In this document: piece after piece, positions 1 through 7,613 of the stretch | Position numbering within the stretch: position 1 is the first letter of the stretch | How the letters are laid out: every line of letters starts with the position of its first letter | DNA from: Candidatus Gastranaerophilales bacterium | GTDB taxonomy: Bacteria; Cyanobacteriota; Vampirovibrionia; Gastranaerophilales; Gastranaerophilaceae | Direction: 5' to 3' | Assembly: GCA_947589705.1 (NCBI GenBank) | Contig: CANQCO010000003.1 | Coordinates: 1-49,566, forward strand | DNA: 49,566 nt | Notes under the pieces: model-generated | The model's database searches: none | The model's input: the letters and a program-made list of their open reading frames with translations, nothing else | Told to the model about the DNA's origin: nothing | Translations under genes and position numbers: made by a program

Positions 1-653
1 AAGGGTCAACAGGGCCTTTTGATCAGGATGATTTAATATTTATACCCATAACAACGGCACAGAAAAAACTGTTCGGCGTAAGTTTCCCCGGAACCGTAGG
101 AATGATTGTTGTAAAAGGTGTTGACGGCGACACTTTAAATGATGTTCAAACAGATATAGAAGAACTTTTAAAAACCAGACACAATATAGGAAAAAATCAG
201 GTTAACGATTTTGAAATCAGAAATTCCGCTGAATTTCAGGAAAAAATGAAATCCACCGTTCAAACTTTTGCCATACTTTTAGCTTCAATAGCTTCCGTTT
301 CATTGCTTGTAGGCGGTATCGGTATTATGAATATAATGCTTGTATCGGTTACGGAAAGAACGAAGGAAATAGGTATAAGAATGGCAATAGGAGCGAGGGC
401 GTCGGATATTCGCTGGCAATTTTTAATAGAATCTTTTATGCTTTCTATGATAGGCGGTTTAATCGGTGTATTAACAGGTATTATAGGGGCTAAGTCAATT
501 GAATTTTTCTCTGACGGAATGAGCGTATCTATTTCTGTATTTTCAATAATTCTTTCACTCGGTTTTTCAGGGCTTGTAGGTATTGCTTTCGGCTATTATC
601 CGGCTTACAAAGCTTCACTTCTTAACCCCATTGACGCTTTAAGATATGAATAA
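1..653 (+). CDS. MacB-type ABC transporter permease (C-terminal part)
   Basis: The reading frame is open from base 3, so the gene starts outside the window and about 216 residues are visible. Residues just inside the edge (STGPFDQDD, then IPITTAQKKLFG) resemble the periplasmic core of MacB permeases. The FtsX-type membrane core follows: a hydrophobic helix, then GGIGIMNIMLVSVTERTKEI and GIRMAIGA, then two more helices, ending NPIDALRYE. Family knowledge: these dimeric permeases work with a MacA-like periplasmic adaptor and a separate or fused ATPase to export peptides, lipoproteins or drugs. The substrate cannot be told from this piece. An internal ATG at 102 is not the real start, because conserved family sequence lies upstream of it. 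Confidence 0.88.
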   Translation, partial: GSTGPFDQDDLIFIPITTAQKKLFGVSFPGTVGMIVVKGVDGDTLNDVQTDIEELLKTRHNIGKNQVNDFEIRNSAEFQEKMKSTVQTFAILLASIASVSLLVGGIGIMNIMLVSVTERTKEIGIRMAIGARASDIRWQFLIESFMLSMIGGLIGVLTGIIGAKSIEFFSDGMSVSISVFSIILSLGFSGLVGIAFGYYPAYKASLLNPIDALRYE

Positions 654-661
654 ATTTTATA

Positions 662-714
662 AAAAACTGGCATATAATCATTAATTGGGTTATAATCTTT
701 TAAAACCAGTTTTT
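662..714 (+). promoter_or_regulatory. inverted repeat and probable gmk promoter
   Basis: AAAAACTGG at 662-670 and CCAGTTTTT at 706-714 form a perfect 9-bp inverted repeat around a 35-nt AT-rich loop holding a TATAAT at 691-696. It lies between the permease stop and the gmk start. The second arm ends in a T-run, so it may act as a long-loop terminator for the permease gene. The TATAAT is a plausible -10 for the gmk operon, but no good -35 hexamer is visible. Confidence 0.35.
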
Positions 715-724
715 AAGGATTATT

Positions 725-1291
725 ATGACAGGACGTTTATTTATAATAGCAGGATGTTCGGGTGTGGGAAAAGGCACTCTTTTAAAGCTTTTTCTAGAGA
801 AGAATCCCGATATAAAACTTTCAATCTCTGCAACTACAAGAAAACCAAGAGAAGGAGAAGTTAACGGAAAAAATTACTTTTTCATATCAAAAGAAGAATT
901 TATTGCCGATGTTAATAATAATGAGTTCTTGGAATGGGCTGAATTTAGCGGAAATTATTACGGAACGAAAAAAAGTTTTGTTGAAAAGACGCTGAATAAA
1001 GGTATTGATTTAATCCTTGAAATAGAAGTTAAAGGAGCAAAGCAGGTTAAAGAGAAAATGCCTGACGCAATAGGTATATTTATTATGCCGCCTTCCGTTG
1101 AAACACTTGAAACAAGATTAAGAGGCAGACATACGGAAGATGAAGAAACTATTAAAAAACGTCTTTTGGAGGCAAAAAGAGAAATCAAAGCAGGTCAGCA
1201 CTTTGATTATAAGGTTATAAATGACGATTTGGATGAAGCATTAAACAATCTGCAAAAGATTTTTGATACTGAAAGGAACAATCTATGTTAA
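725..1291 (+). CDS. gmk: guanylate kinase
   Basis: Cytosolic enzyme that phosphorylates GMP to GDP with ATP. The P-loop GCSGVGKGT is at residues 10-18 (most family members have GPSGVGKGT, so Pro is Cys here). The GMP-binding stretch TTRKPREGEVNG follows, then the lid region RLRGRHTEDEETIKKRL. The length of 188 aa is normal for bacterial Gmk. AAGGATT precedes the ATG. The gene leads an operon-like run with coaBC, whose start overlaps its end by 7 bp. Cyanobacteria and other bacteria often keep gmk close to coaBC or rpoZ. Confidence 0.97.
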   Translation: MTGRLFIIAGCSGVGKGTLLKLFLEKNPDIKLSISATTRKPREGEVNGKNYFFISKEEFIADVNNNEFLEWAEFSGNYYGTKKSFVEKTLNKGIDLILEIEVKGAKQVKEKMPDAIGIFIMPPSVETLETRLRGRHTEDEETIKKRLLEAKREIKAGQHFDYKVINDDLDEALNNLQKIFDTERNNLC

Positions 1292-2460
1292 GCGGAAAAA
1301 CAGTTTTAATAGGTATAACGGGAGCTATTGCGGCTTATAAAACATGTGAACTTATAAGATTGTTCAAAAGAAACAATGCAAAAGTCAGGGTTGTAGTTAC
1401 ACCTAACGCAATGAACTTTGTAACAAAAACCACCCTTGAAACATTGAGCCAAACCCCTTTAAATATTGAACAATTCATCATAAATGAATATAAGCCCGAG
1501 CATATTTCTCTTGTTGATGAAGCGGATATATTTGTTATTGCTCCGATAAGCGCCAATACAATATCCAAAATAGCGAACGGAATCTGCGATAACTTATTAA
1601 CTTCAACATTCTGTGCATTTAAAAAACCCGTTATAATAGCACCTTCAATGAACATAAATATGTGGGAAAGTGCTGCAATTCAGGAAAATTTAAAAATTTT
1701 AAAGAAAAGGGATGTAAAAGTAATAGAACCCGAAGTCGGTTTTCTTGCCTGCGGGGCTCAAGGCAAGGGAAGACTGCCCGATATTAATAAGATTTTTGAG
1801 GCAGCTAAAGAAATTCTAATCCCCAAACAAATCCTAAAAGGCAAAAAAATTGTAATAACGGCAGGCGGAACAAAAGAAAATATTGATGCCGTAAGATATA
1901 TAGGCAACTACAGTTCAGGCAAAACGGGAATTGCTTTAGCCGATAATGCGCATAAACTGGGAGCCGATGTTGTTCTTATATCTACAGTTGAGGCGCAAAA
2001 ACCTTATAAAATCATTAATATAGAAAGCGCCGATGAAATGTTTAAAGCAGTAAAAAAAGAATTTAAAGATGCTGATTCTCTTATCATGGCGGCAGCAGTA
2101 AGTGATTATAAAGTTAAAAATAAATCGGACAAGAAAATTAAAAAAGATGGTAAGCCTTTAACTGTTGAACTTGTAGAAAATCCCGATATATTAGCTGAAA
2201 TTTCAAGTATAAAATCAAAAAAACAAACAGTAATAGGATTCTGTGCCGAAAGTGATAATTTAATCGAAAATGCTAAAATTAAAATTCAAAAGAAGCACTG
2301 CGACTATATTTGCGCAAATGATATTTCTAAAAAAGATATAGGTTTCTCGTCAGATTACAATGAAATATATATTATAGATAAAAAATTAAATACATTTAAA
2401 ATAGAAAAAACAGATAAACAAACCGTAGCACTTAAGATATTAGAAAGAATTTATGGCTAA
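1285..2460 (+). CDS. coaBC: bifunctional phosphopantothenoylcysteine decarboxylase / phosphopantothenate-cysteine ligase
   Basis: Catalyses two steps of coenzyme A synthesis: ligation of cysteine to 4'-phosphopantothenate (CoaB) and FMN-dependent decarboxylation (CoaC). The N-terminal flavoprotein half shows GITGAIAAYKTCELI, the active-site His in HISLVDEADIF, the APSMNINMW motif and the substrate clamp ACGAQGKGRL. The C-terminal CoaB half begins at ITAGGTKENID with RYIGNYSSGKTG and a later KKDGKPL. The length of 391 aa is typical. It overlaps gmk by 7 bp and the next gene by 8 bp, so translational coupling is likely. Confidence 0.96.
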   Translation: MLSGKTVLIGITGAIAAYKTCELIRLFKRNNAKVRVVVTPNAMNFVTKTTLETLSQTPLNIEQFIINEYKPEHISLVDEADIFVIAPISANTISKIANGICDNLLTSTFCAFKKPVIIAPSMNINMWESAAIQENLKILKKRDVKVIEPEVGFLACGAQGKGRLPDINKIFEAAKEILIPKQILKGKKIVITAGGTKENIDAVRYIGNYSSGKTGIALADNAHKLGADVVLISTVEAQKPYKIINIESADEMFKAVKKEFKDADSLIMAAAVSDYKVKNKSDKKIKKDGKPLTVELVENPDILAEISSIKSKKQTVIGFCAESDNLIENAKIKIQKKHCDYICANDISKKDIGFSSDYNEIYIIDKKLNTFKIEKTDKQTVALKILERIYG

Positions 2461-3187
2461 AATAAACAGAATAATAAAAAAGATAGAAGAATTTGCACCG
2501 ACGGATACAATGCAGAGTTGGGATAACTCAGGCTGGCAGATTAACCTCGGAAATAAAGAAACAAACAGAATTTTACTTACTCTTGACGTAACAATAAATA
2601 CGGTGAAAGAGGCAATAAAATCCAACTGTGATTTAATTATTTCACATCATCCCGTTTTTTTCAGCCCGATTAAAATAATAAATAAGCCATATATTATAGA
2701 AGCAATAAAAAATAACATACAAATATACTCGGCACACACAAATTTAGATATAGCAAAAGACGGAGTATGTGAACATCTTGCCGAAAAATGCGGTTTTAAA
2801 GACTTAGATACTGCTTTTGATTTTATTAAATATAAAAAATTCAATGAAGACAAAGACTTTAAGGAATTAATCAGTAAATTAAAAGAAATTTTCAATATAC
2901 CCAAAATAAGAGTTGTTAACAGTAAAAGAAAAACTTACAGTTCAATTGCATTTTGCTCGGGGTCGGGCGCTGAATATATACAAGATTTGGAAAAAATCGG
3001 TATTGATGTATTTATTACGGGTGATTTAAAACATCATCAGGCTATCAATACAGACTCAATTACCATTATTGATTTAGGTCATTTTCAAAGCGAAAAATTT
3101 GTTGTTGACATATTTGAAAAGATACTGAAAAAAGAAGACGTAGAGCTTATTAAAGCTGCTGAAAAACCTGCGTGGGAGTTAATATAA
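2453..3187 (+). CDS. Nif3-like dinuclear metal centre protein
   Basis: 244 aa member of the Nif3/YbgI/YqfO family, a hexameric toroid with a two-metal site and debated function (GTP cyclohydrolase I type 2 is a common label). Metal ligands are visible in LIISHHPVFF, HTNLD and the C-terminal GHFQSE. This is the short form, without the PII-like insert of YqfO. Its start overlaps coaBC by 8 bp and its stop overlaps the next start by one base. In several lineages the neighbour is a tRNA methyltransferase (TrmK), but that is not so here. Confidence 0.92.
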   Translation: MAKINRIIKKIEEFAPTDTMQSWDNSGWQINLGNKETNRILLTLDVTINTVKEAIKSNCDLIISHHPVFFSPIKIINKPYIIEAIKNNIQIYSAHTNLDIAKDGVCEHLAEKCGFKDLDTAFDFIKYKKFNEDKDFKELISKLKEIFNIPKIRVVNSKRKTYSSIAFCSGSGAEYIQDLEKIGIDVFITGDLKHHQAINTDSITIIDLGHFQSEKFVVDIFEKILKKEDVELIKAAEKPAWELI

Positions 3188-3714
3188 TGAAAAAATTATT
3201 ATTGATTATTTTAAGTTTATTTCTTATTCAAAATTTAGTTTTTGCAAAAGATGTCTTGCAGTTTAAGTTTCCTAATGAAGGCTGGCATAAAGTAGACAGC
3301 CCTGATAAAGTACAATCAAAGAAATGCTATGTTCCTTATAATCAAAGCAGCGAAAATTATACGGAAATGTTTATTTTCTCTGAGAGAGTACTACAAAATA
3401 AAGCTTTAAGTCCTATGGCAATACTTCAAAAGCAATTGGGTAAAGATAAGAATAATTATTTAGATATAATGCCCCGTTATATTAAGCAGGATATAGATGA
3501 CGCTATGGTATATTGGTGCAGCGAGAGTAAAACCACATGTGCTATAGAGCGTGCATTTCAAGGTAAAGAAGGGGTAATTCTTGTTATATATAAAAACAAA
3601 ATGCCTCATTACTCTCAAAATTTATTAACAAATCAAGTAAACATCGTAGGCAGCGTTAAGACGTACAGTCCAAACAGCAGTCAAAATACTTCTGATAATC
3701 TTATAGAATTATAA
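3187..3714 (+). CDS. small secreted protein of unknown function
   Basis: 175 aa when started at the ATG at 3187, which shares its A with the preceding TAA. The frame extends upstream, but only this start puts a clean Sec signal peptide at the N-terminus (MKKLLLIILSLFLIQNLVFA, cleavage after FAK or VFA). The mature part is hydrophilic, with no domain I recognise: scattered Cys (KKCYVPYN, YWCSESKTTCAIE) and a polar Ser/Asn-rich tail. The two Cys in WCSESKTTC could form a disulphide in the periplasm. It sits between the nif3-like gene and rsmD with almost no spacing, so it is cotranscribed with housekeeping genes. Confidence 0.8.
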   Translation: MKKLLLIILSLFLIQNLVFAKDVLQFKFPNEGWHKVDSPDKVQSKKCYVPYNQSSENYTEMFIFSERVLQNKALSPMAILQKQLGKDKNNYLDIMPRYIKQDIDDAMVYWCSESKTTCAIERAFQGKEGVILVIYKNKMPHYSQNLLTNQVNIVGSVKTYSPNSSQNTSDNLIEL

Positions 3715-3716
3715 TT

Positions 3717-4253
3717 ATGCAGATAACAGGCGGAATATATAATTCAAGAAAGATTCAAACACCTGATTTTGATAATATTAAGCCCACATTATCAAAAACC
3801 CGTCAGGGAATTTTTAACACGCTTGCTTCAATGATGGATTTTAACGGCAAAACCTTCATAGATATGTTCTCAGGAAGCGGAATAATGGGTTTAGAGGCTC
3901 TATCGAGGGGATTTAATGTTATATGTTTTGAAAAAGACAGAAAAACAGCACTTGCAATTAAGGAAAATTATAAAAATTTAAAGCTTACTCCAAATTTATA
4001 TTTTGGAGATTCACTAAAAAACATATTAAAAATAAGCACTAAGGCAGATGTAATATTTATAGACCCGCCTTATGATTCTAACCTTTATGAACAGGCACTT
4101 AATATAATCAAAAAAAATAACATATTAAATCAAGGCGGAATTATAATACTGGAACACCCTGTCGATAAATCCATAAACAATAATGGCTTTGAATTAATCA
4201 AAGCCAAAGTTTACGGTAATAAACAAATTACATATATCAGTTCATTGGAATAA
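3717..4253 (+). CDS. rsmD: 16S rRNA (guanine-966-N2)-methyltransferase
   Basis: S-adenosylmethionine-dependent methylase that modifies G966 of 16S rRNA in the small subunit. The protein starts with the family N-terminus (ITGGIYNSRKIQTP), then KPTLSKTRQGIFNTL, the SAM-binding FIDMFSGSGIMGLEALSRG and the catalytic motif IDPPYD. The length of 178 aa is typical. The start lies 2 bp after the upstream stop, so it is the last gene of the gmk operon. Its last 17 bp overlap the convergent LysM gene. Confidence 0.95.
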   Translation: MQITGGIYNSRKIQTPDFDNIKPTLSKTRQGIFNTLASMMDFNGKTFIDMFSGSGIMGLEALSRGFNVICFEKDRKTALAIKENYKNLKLTPNLYFGDSLKNILKISTKADVIFIDPPYDSNLYEQALNIIKKNNILNQGGIIILEHPVDKSINNNGFELIKAKVYGNKQITYISSLE

Positions 4254-4827
4254 TAAGTTCCTGACCGATAGAAAGTCTGTTTGCACTGGTTAAATTGTTA
4301 ACCTGCTTAATTTTTTCAATTTTTTCAGGGTCATATTTACCATAGAAGTGGTAAACAATACTACTCATAGAATCACCTGATTTAACTACATAAGTTTCAT
4401 TAGCAGGTATACTTGTTTCCTCCTGATTACTGGGCATAGAAGGAAATACTTCTACCGAAGAAGCTATTTGAGGCAATTTATTTTTTCTTGAAATTTTCTT
4501 TTCAAATTTTGGCTGACCTAAAGATGATTCTGCTGTTAAATTAGAAATATTAGAACCTAAACTTAAAATAGCGTTCATTAGGAACATGCACAAAGCACCC
4601 GCAATAAATCCTGTTAATAAATAAACACCCGGAGATTTTTCTTCTTTGGGATTAATTTTAAAATTCTGCCAAAGCATATCAAGTTCTTTTTGTTTCCCTG
4701 ATCTTTTATAGGTTTTAGGTGTATTATTATCTTCTTGAGCTTCCATATCTTTTTGATTTTTAACTTCAGATAAAAAAGCAATCTTTTCACCCGAAAGATT
4801 AGACCTATAAATTGATGAATTTCTCAT
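4237..4827 (-). CDS. membrane-anchored LysM-domain protein
   Basis: 196 aa from the ATG at 4827. This start is chosen because GGGG sits 8 nt upstream, while the extra 32 codons of the longer frame look non-coding. The order is a polar cytoplasmic N-terminus, one transmembrane helix (GVYLLTGFIAGALCMFLMNA), a linker, and a C-terminal LysM domain (YVVKSGDSMSSIVYHFYGK through RLSIGQELIIPMN). LysM binds N-acetylglucosamine polymers, so the protein probably tethers the inner membrane to peptidoglycan. It is monocistronic and convergent with rsmD, overlapping it by 17 bp. Confidence 0.85.
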   Translation of the reverse strand: MRNSSIYRSNLSGEKIAFLSEVKNQKDMEAQEDNNTPKTYKRSGKQKELDMLWQNFKINPKEEKSPGVYLLTGFIAGALCMFLMNAILSLGSNISNLTAESSLGQPKFEKKISRKNKLPQIASSVEVFPSMPSNQEETSIPANETYVVKSGDSMSSIVYHFYGKYDPEKIEKIKQVNNLTSANRLSIGQELIIPMN

Positions 4828-4921
4828 ATATATTTCCCCAATCCCTTTTTTGATAACAACATAATATTCTAAGGAAGTAACAAAGTCAAGGTTTCCAAGG
4901 CTTATATTACAATAAGGAAAC

Positions 4922-4954
4922 AAAAAACCGACCCCTAAATTAACGTGGTCAGTT
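4922..4954 (-). terminator. rho-independent terminator of the small HEAT gene
   Basis: On the minus strand AACTGACC (4954-4947) pairs with GGTCGGTT (4933-4926), 8 bp with one G-U pair, and is followed by TTTTTT. It lies directly downstream of the gene ending at 4971. On the plus strand the same arm pair has a mismatch, which supports the minus orientation. Confidence 0.7.
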
Positions 4955-4970
4955 TTCCTATTTTTTTTCT

Positions 4971-5264
4971 TTACGCAGCCAAACCTTTAATTTCAGTAAT
5001 TAAATAATTAGCAATCCATTCAAAGTCATTATTTTTTTGAGCTGCTTTTTTGAGGTAGTCGATTGAAGATTCACCGATTCTGATAAGAACCATAGCAACA
5101 ATACCTCTTGTTTTACCTTTTACAACTTGAAGCGAGTCAACCAATGATGGAACTGCTTCTTCTCCTATATTTACAAGTTCATTTTCAATCTTATTTTTTA
5201 TTGTATTATCAGCATTTTCCAACTTATTTAAATATTCATCTATAGGTAATAACACTGTATTCAT
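4971..5264 (-). CDS. small HEAT-repeat protein
   Basis: 97 aa, all helical by sequence pattern, with HEAT-like units: ELVNIGEEAVPSLVDSLQ, then KTRGIVAMVLIRIGESSIDYL, then KNNDFEWIANYLITEI. HEAT solenoids mediate protein contacts, and small ones are common in cyanobacteria and their non-photosynthetic relatives. The partner is unknown. AGAGG lies 8 nt upstream of the ATG. It is monocistronic with its own terminator. A longer HEAT-like protein is at 37047-37760, but I see no close similarity between the two. Confidence 0.75.
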   Translation of the reverse strand: MNTVLLPIDEYLNKLENADNTIKNKIENELVNIGEEAVPSLVDSLQVVKGKTRGIVAMVLIRIGESSIDYLKKAAQKNNDFEWIANYLITEIKGLAA

Positions 5265-5566
5265 ATAATGCCTCTTTATTATTTCTCAACTTTCGATTTT
5301 ATTATAAACCGAAAATTTGCTATTTCCGTTTTTTTTAATATATTCTTTATATCCAGACCAAAACTCAATAATAATAGCATTTTTTATTATATTGATTATT
5401 ACAATTATTTTTTTTAAAATAAAAAAAATAGCCTGATTATACAACTAAAATATTATACATTGGTATATTTTATCAGGTTTAAAATAAATTTAAACTTAAT
5501 ATATCCCTGAACATTTTTGGGATATATGGAAGTGTGTAAATTAAAAGTTATTACGGGGTATAGAAA
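5265..5566. other. AT-rich divergent intergenic region with an inverted repeat
   Basis: 302 bp between divergent genes, very AT-rich, with no ORF I would support. It holds a perfect 9-bp inverted repeat, ATATATCCC (5499-5507) and GGGATATAT (5519-5527), with an 11-nt loop. A looser pair CCTGAT/ATCAGG flanks a stretch with several TATA-like hexamers (about 5432-5477). The 9-bp hairpin has no T-run after it, so an operator or 5'-UTR structure for the gene at 5567 is likelier than a terminator. Confidence 0.4.
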
Positions 5567-5875
5567 ATGCTAGTTGAAAAATATATTAACGGATTAAATC
5601 AAAGAAGCCAAATTGAGTTTAAAAATATATCAAAAGATCTTATTCCCTGGCTTGAACAAACAGCATTAGAAAACAATTGTCTGGTAGATAAAAAAGAGTG
5701 GAAAAGCAAATATAACAGCTATGTTATTTATGATTACGAGCCGTTTTGCTCTGACGGATTTGAAATTAATGTTACCGTTTCTTCTCATGACATTAACTAT
5801 TTATATTTTTTAAAATTCTTATACGATAATAAAATGGATACTATTGAATATTTAAATAACTGTATAAATGATTAA
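5567..5875 (+). CDS. protein of unknown function
   Basis: 102 aa with no domain I recognise. The composition is that of a real small soluble protein: mixed helix and strand, aromatic-rich (PWLEQTALENN, YVIYDYEPFCSDG), no signal peptide and no membrane helix. A weak GGGG lies 10 nt before the ATG. It follows the inverted repeat at 5499-5527. The next gene starts 67 bp later with its own strong ribosome binding site, so the two may be separate units. Confidence 0.65.
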   Translation: MLVEKYINGLNQRSQIEFKNISKDLIPWLEQTALENNCLVDKKEWKSKYNSYVIYDYEPFCSDGFEINVTVSSHDINYLYFLKFLYDNKMDTIEYLNNCIND

Positions 5876-5942
5876 AACAAAAGTATATTGTTAAAATTTC
5901 AACATGTCACTATAATTTATTTAAAAAGGAAAGGAAAGCAAT

Positions 5943-6524
5943 ATGGAAGAAAACTGTGAACAAAAAAATAATGAATACCATTATCATCATAATTGGAAAA
6001 AGTATCTTGCAATGATGCTCGGAACATTTTTAGGCGGACTTGTTGCATTTTACTTTGTATTTGACCAAATGGCAGAAAGATATTACAGAAATCATCTTTT
6101 TATGCCTCACAATATAGACAGATTTGAAAAGAAAATGTTTAATGACATGGAAAAATCATACAGACATGAAATGAAACATTTTGATGATATATTCAAAAAA
6201 GAGCTGCCTAAAATAGATTATAGTGACCTTGCCGTTCCTTTATTTATGATGGATGCGGTTAAAATAAGAACAGAATTTGAAAATAATAATTTTAATGTAA
6301 TTGTTGATTTAAAACCTTTTCAAGGAAACATTGATAAAATTAACTATAATTTAACGGGCAGAAAACTGACTGTATTCGGTTCAAGTGAAGTTAAAGATAA
6401 AACTACACAGCAGGATATTTCTTTTTCGCAGGATTTTCTGCTTCCTTCAAATGCGGATAAAATGAAAATAAAAAAATATAAAGACGGAAAAGATTTAATA
6501 ATTTCGGTACCGTTAAAAAATTAA
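5943..6524 (+). CDS. membrane-anchored small heat-shock-like (Hsp20/alpha-crystallin fold) protein
   Basis: 193 aa. A His-rich N-terminus (EYHYHHNWKKY) precedes one transmembrane helix (LAMMLGTFLGGLVAFYFVF). A charged, Met/Phe/His-rich helical linker follows, and the last 90 residues look like an alpha-crystallin domain: KIRTEFENNNFNVIVDLKPF, the central GRKLTVFGSSEVK strand pair, FSQDFLLPSNAD and the closing GKDLIISVPL. Ordinary small heat-shock proteins are soluble oligomers, so the anchor is unusual. If the domain faces the periplasm it would be an envelope holdase. The ribosome site is AAGGAAAGG. The gene is monocistronic with a strong terminator. The fold call rests on pattern only. Confidence 0.7.
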   Translation: MEENCEQKNNEYHYHHNWKKYLAMMLGTFLGGLVAFYFVFDQMAERYYRNHLFMPHNIDRFEKKMFNDMEKSYRHEMKHFDDIFKKELPKIDYSDLAVPLFMMDAVKIRTEFENNNFNVIVDLKPFQGNIDKINYNLTGRKLTVFGSSEVKDKTTQQDISFSQDFLLPSNADKMKIKKYKDGKDLIISVPLKN

Positions 6525-6529
6525 AAAGG

Positions 6530-6558
6530 AAGGAAAGTTAAAAACTTTCCTTTTTTTT
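6530..6558 (+). terminator. rho-independent terminator
   Basis: AAGGAAAGTT (6530-6539), loop AAA, AACTTTCCTT (6543-6552), then a run of T to 6558. This is a perfect 10-bp stem directly after the gene ending at 6524. The convergent gene at 6557 ends inside the T-run, so the site may serve both strands. Confidence 0.88.
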
Positions 6559-7513
6559 ATAACTTAAGTTCTTTTATAAGTCCTTTAGCAACATCTTGAA
6601 ATGCTTTTTCATTCGGATGCTCTTTATCAAAAGAACGCCACTCATCCGATACAAGTTCATGTCCGGCTAATTTTTCCGCATCAAAGATTATAAATCCGCT
6701 GTCTTGAAGTTTTTTAATCATATAATCCGACATTAACAATCTTCTGCTATCTTTATACATAATTATTACAAATTTTGGTTTATTAAACTTTTCATCTGTT
6801 ATAGTTTTAGCTGCTTTAAATAAATTAATCATATTATCTTCACTTGAATTTTTTTTAAACTTATTTGCATATAAATAATAATAAGCTTTAGTTGTATATA
6901 AGGTATAGAAAGGAAGCAAAATTTTTGACGGTTTATTTTCAATCAACTTACCATTTCTGAATTTATACCTTATAACAATTTCATATACATGTTTATCTGA
7001 CGGTGTTACATATCCTAAATAAGGAATTGAAATTCTTTTTAAATGATCATTAATAAACATATATACAATATATTCAGGATTTTTAATGTTATTTGATTTC
7101 AGTAATTTATAAAAATCATCATCTCTTAAATCAAAAATCGAATTATTAATACTTCCTGCAGGAATACCTCTATTAACTGTAGAACGTCCGGTTTTTTCGC
7201 TTATTATATACGAAAGTGTTTGATTTTCTTCTAGTGTTGCACCATTCATATACGAACAACCAAAAAATATGATAGGTTTTTTATATGAATTACCTATTTT
7301 TATATTTCTTAAATTAACAGATTTTTTTTGATTGTATATTTTTACGGGACAATACCTAAGAGTTAAAGTAGGTTTGTTCATTTCATTTGAAGATTTATTA
7401 AAGTTGTTTAAAAAATCTTTTATATTGTTTTTAAGAAGCAAATATGATATAAATTCTAAAATTGCAAATATAATTAAACAAACAATTAAATTTATAAGTA
7501 ATATCTTTTTCAT
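6557..7513 (-). CDS. SGNH/GDSL-hydrolase-like membrane-anchored protein
   Basis: 318 aa with one N-terminal transmembrane helix or uncleaved signal anchor (MKKILLINLIVCLIIFAILE). The rest matches the SGNH hydrolase plan: block I Ser in FFGCSYMNG, block II Gly in RGIPAGSINN, block III Asn in MFINDHL, and the C-terminal Asp-x-x-His as DKEHPNE. All four catalytic-block residues are present. The GCSY-type block I is common in acetyl-esterases and O-acetyltransferase-linked proteins of envelope polysaccharides, so a cell-surface esterase is likely, with unknown substrate. The gene is monocistronic. Confidence 0.72.
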   Translation of the reverse strand: MKKILLINLIVCLIIFAILEFISYLLLKNNIKDFLNNFNKSSNEMNKPTLTLRYCPVKIYNQKKSVNLRNIKIGNSYKKPIIFFGCSYMNGATLEENQTLSYIISEKTGRSTVNRGIPAGSINNSIFDLRDDDFYKLLKSNNIKNPEYIVYMFINDHLKRISIPYLGYVTPSDKHVYEIVIRYKFRNGKLIENKPSKILLPFYTLYTTKAYYYLYANKFKKNSSEDNMINLFKAAKTITDEKFNKPKFVIIMYKDSRRLLMSDYMIKKLQDSGFIIFDAEKLAGHELVSDEWRSFDKEHPNEKAFQDVAKGLIKELKL

Positions 7514-7558
7514 AAAAAAATATTAGCATTTACAAAGATTTAAATCAAAGTTAAATAT

Positions 7559-7587
7559 AAAAAAAGAAGGGCTTTATGCCCTTCTTT
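7559..7587 (-). terminator. rho-independent terminator of pgk
   Basis: AAGAAGGGC (7565-7573) pairs perfectly with GCCCTTCTT (7579-7587) across a 5-nt loop. Read on the minus strand, the stem is followed by a run of eight T. It lies 27 bp after the pgk stop and ends the dnaN-thrB-pgk transcript. Confidence 0.88.
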
Positions 7588-7613
7588 TCGGTATTTTACA
7601 TATTGAAATTAAA

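Noticed and set aside
1335-1655. 106-codon minus-strand frame inside coaBC
   Set aside because: It is opposite the conserved CoaC motifs, without its own start signals.
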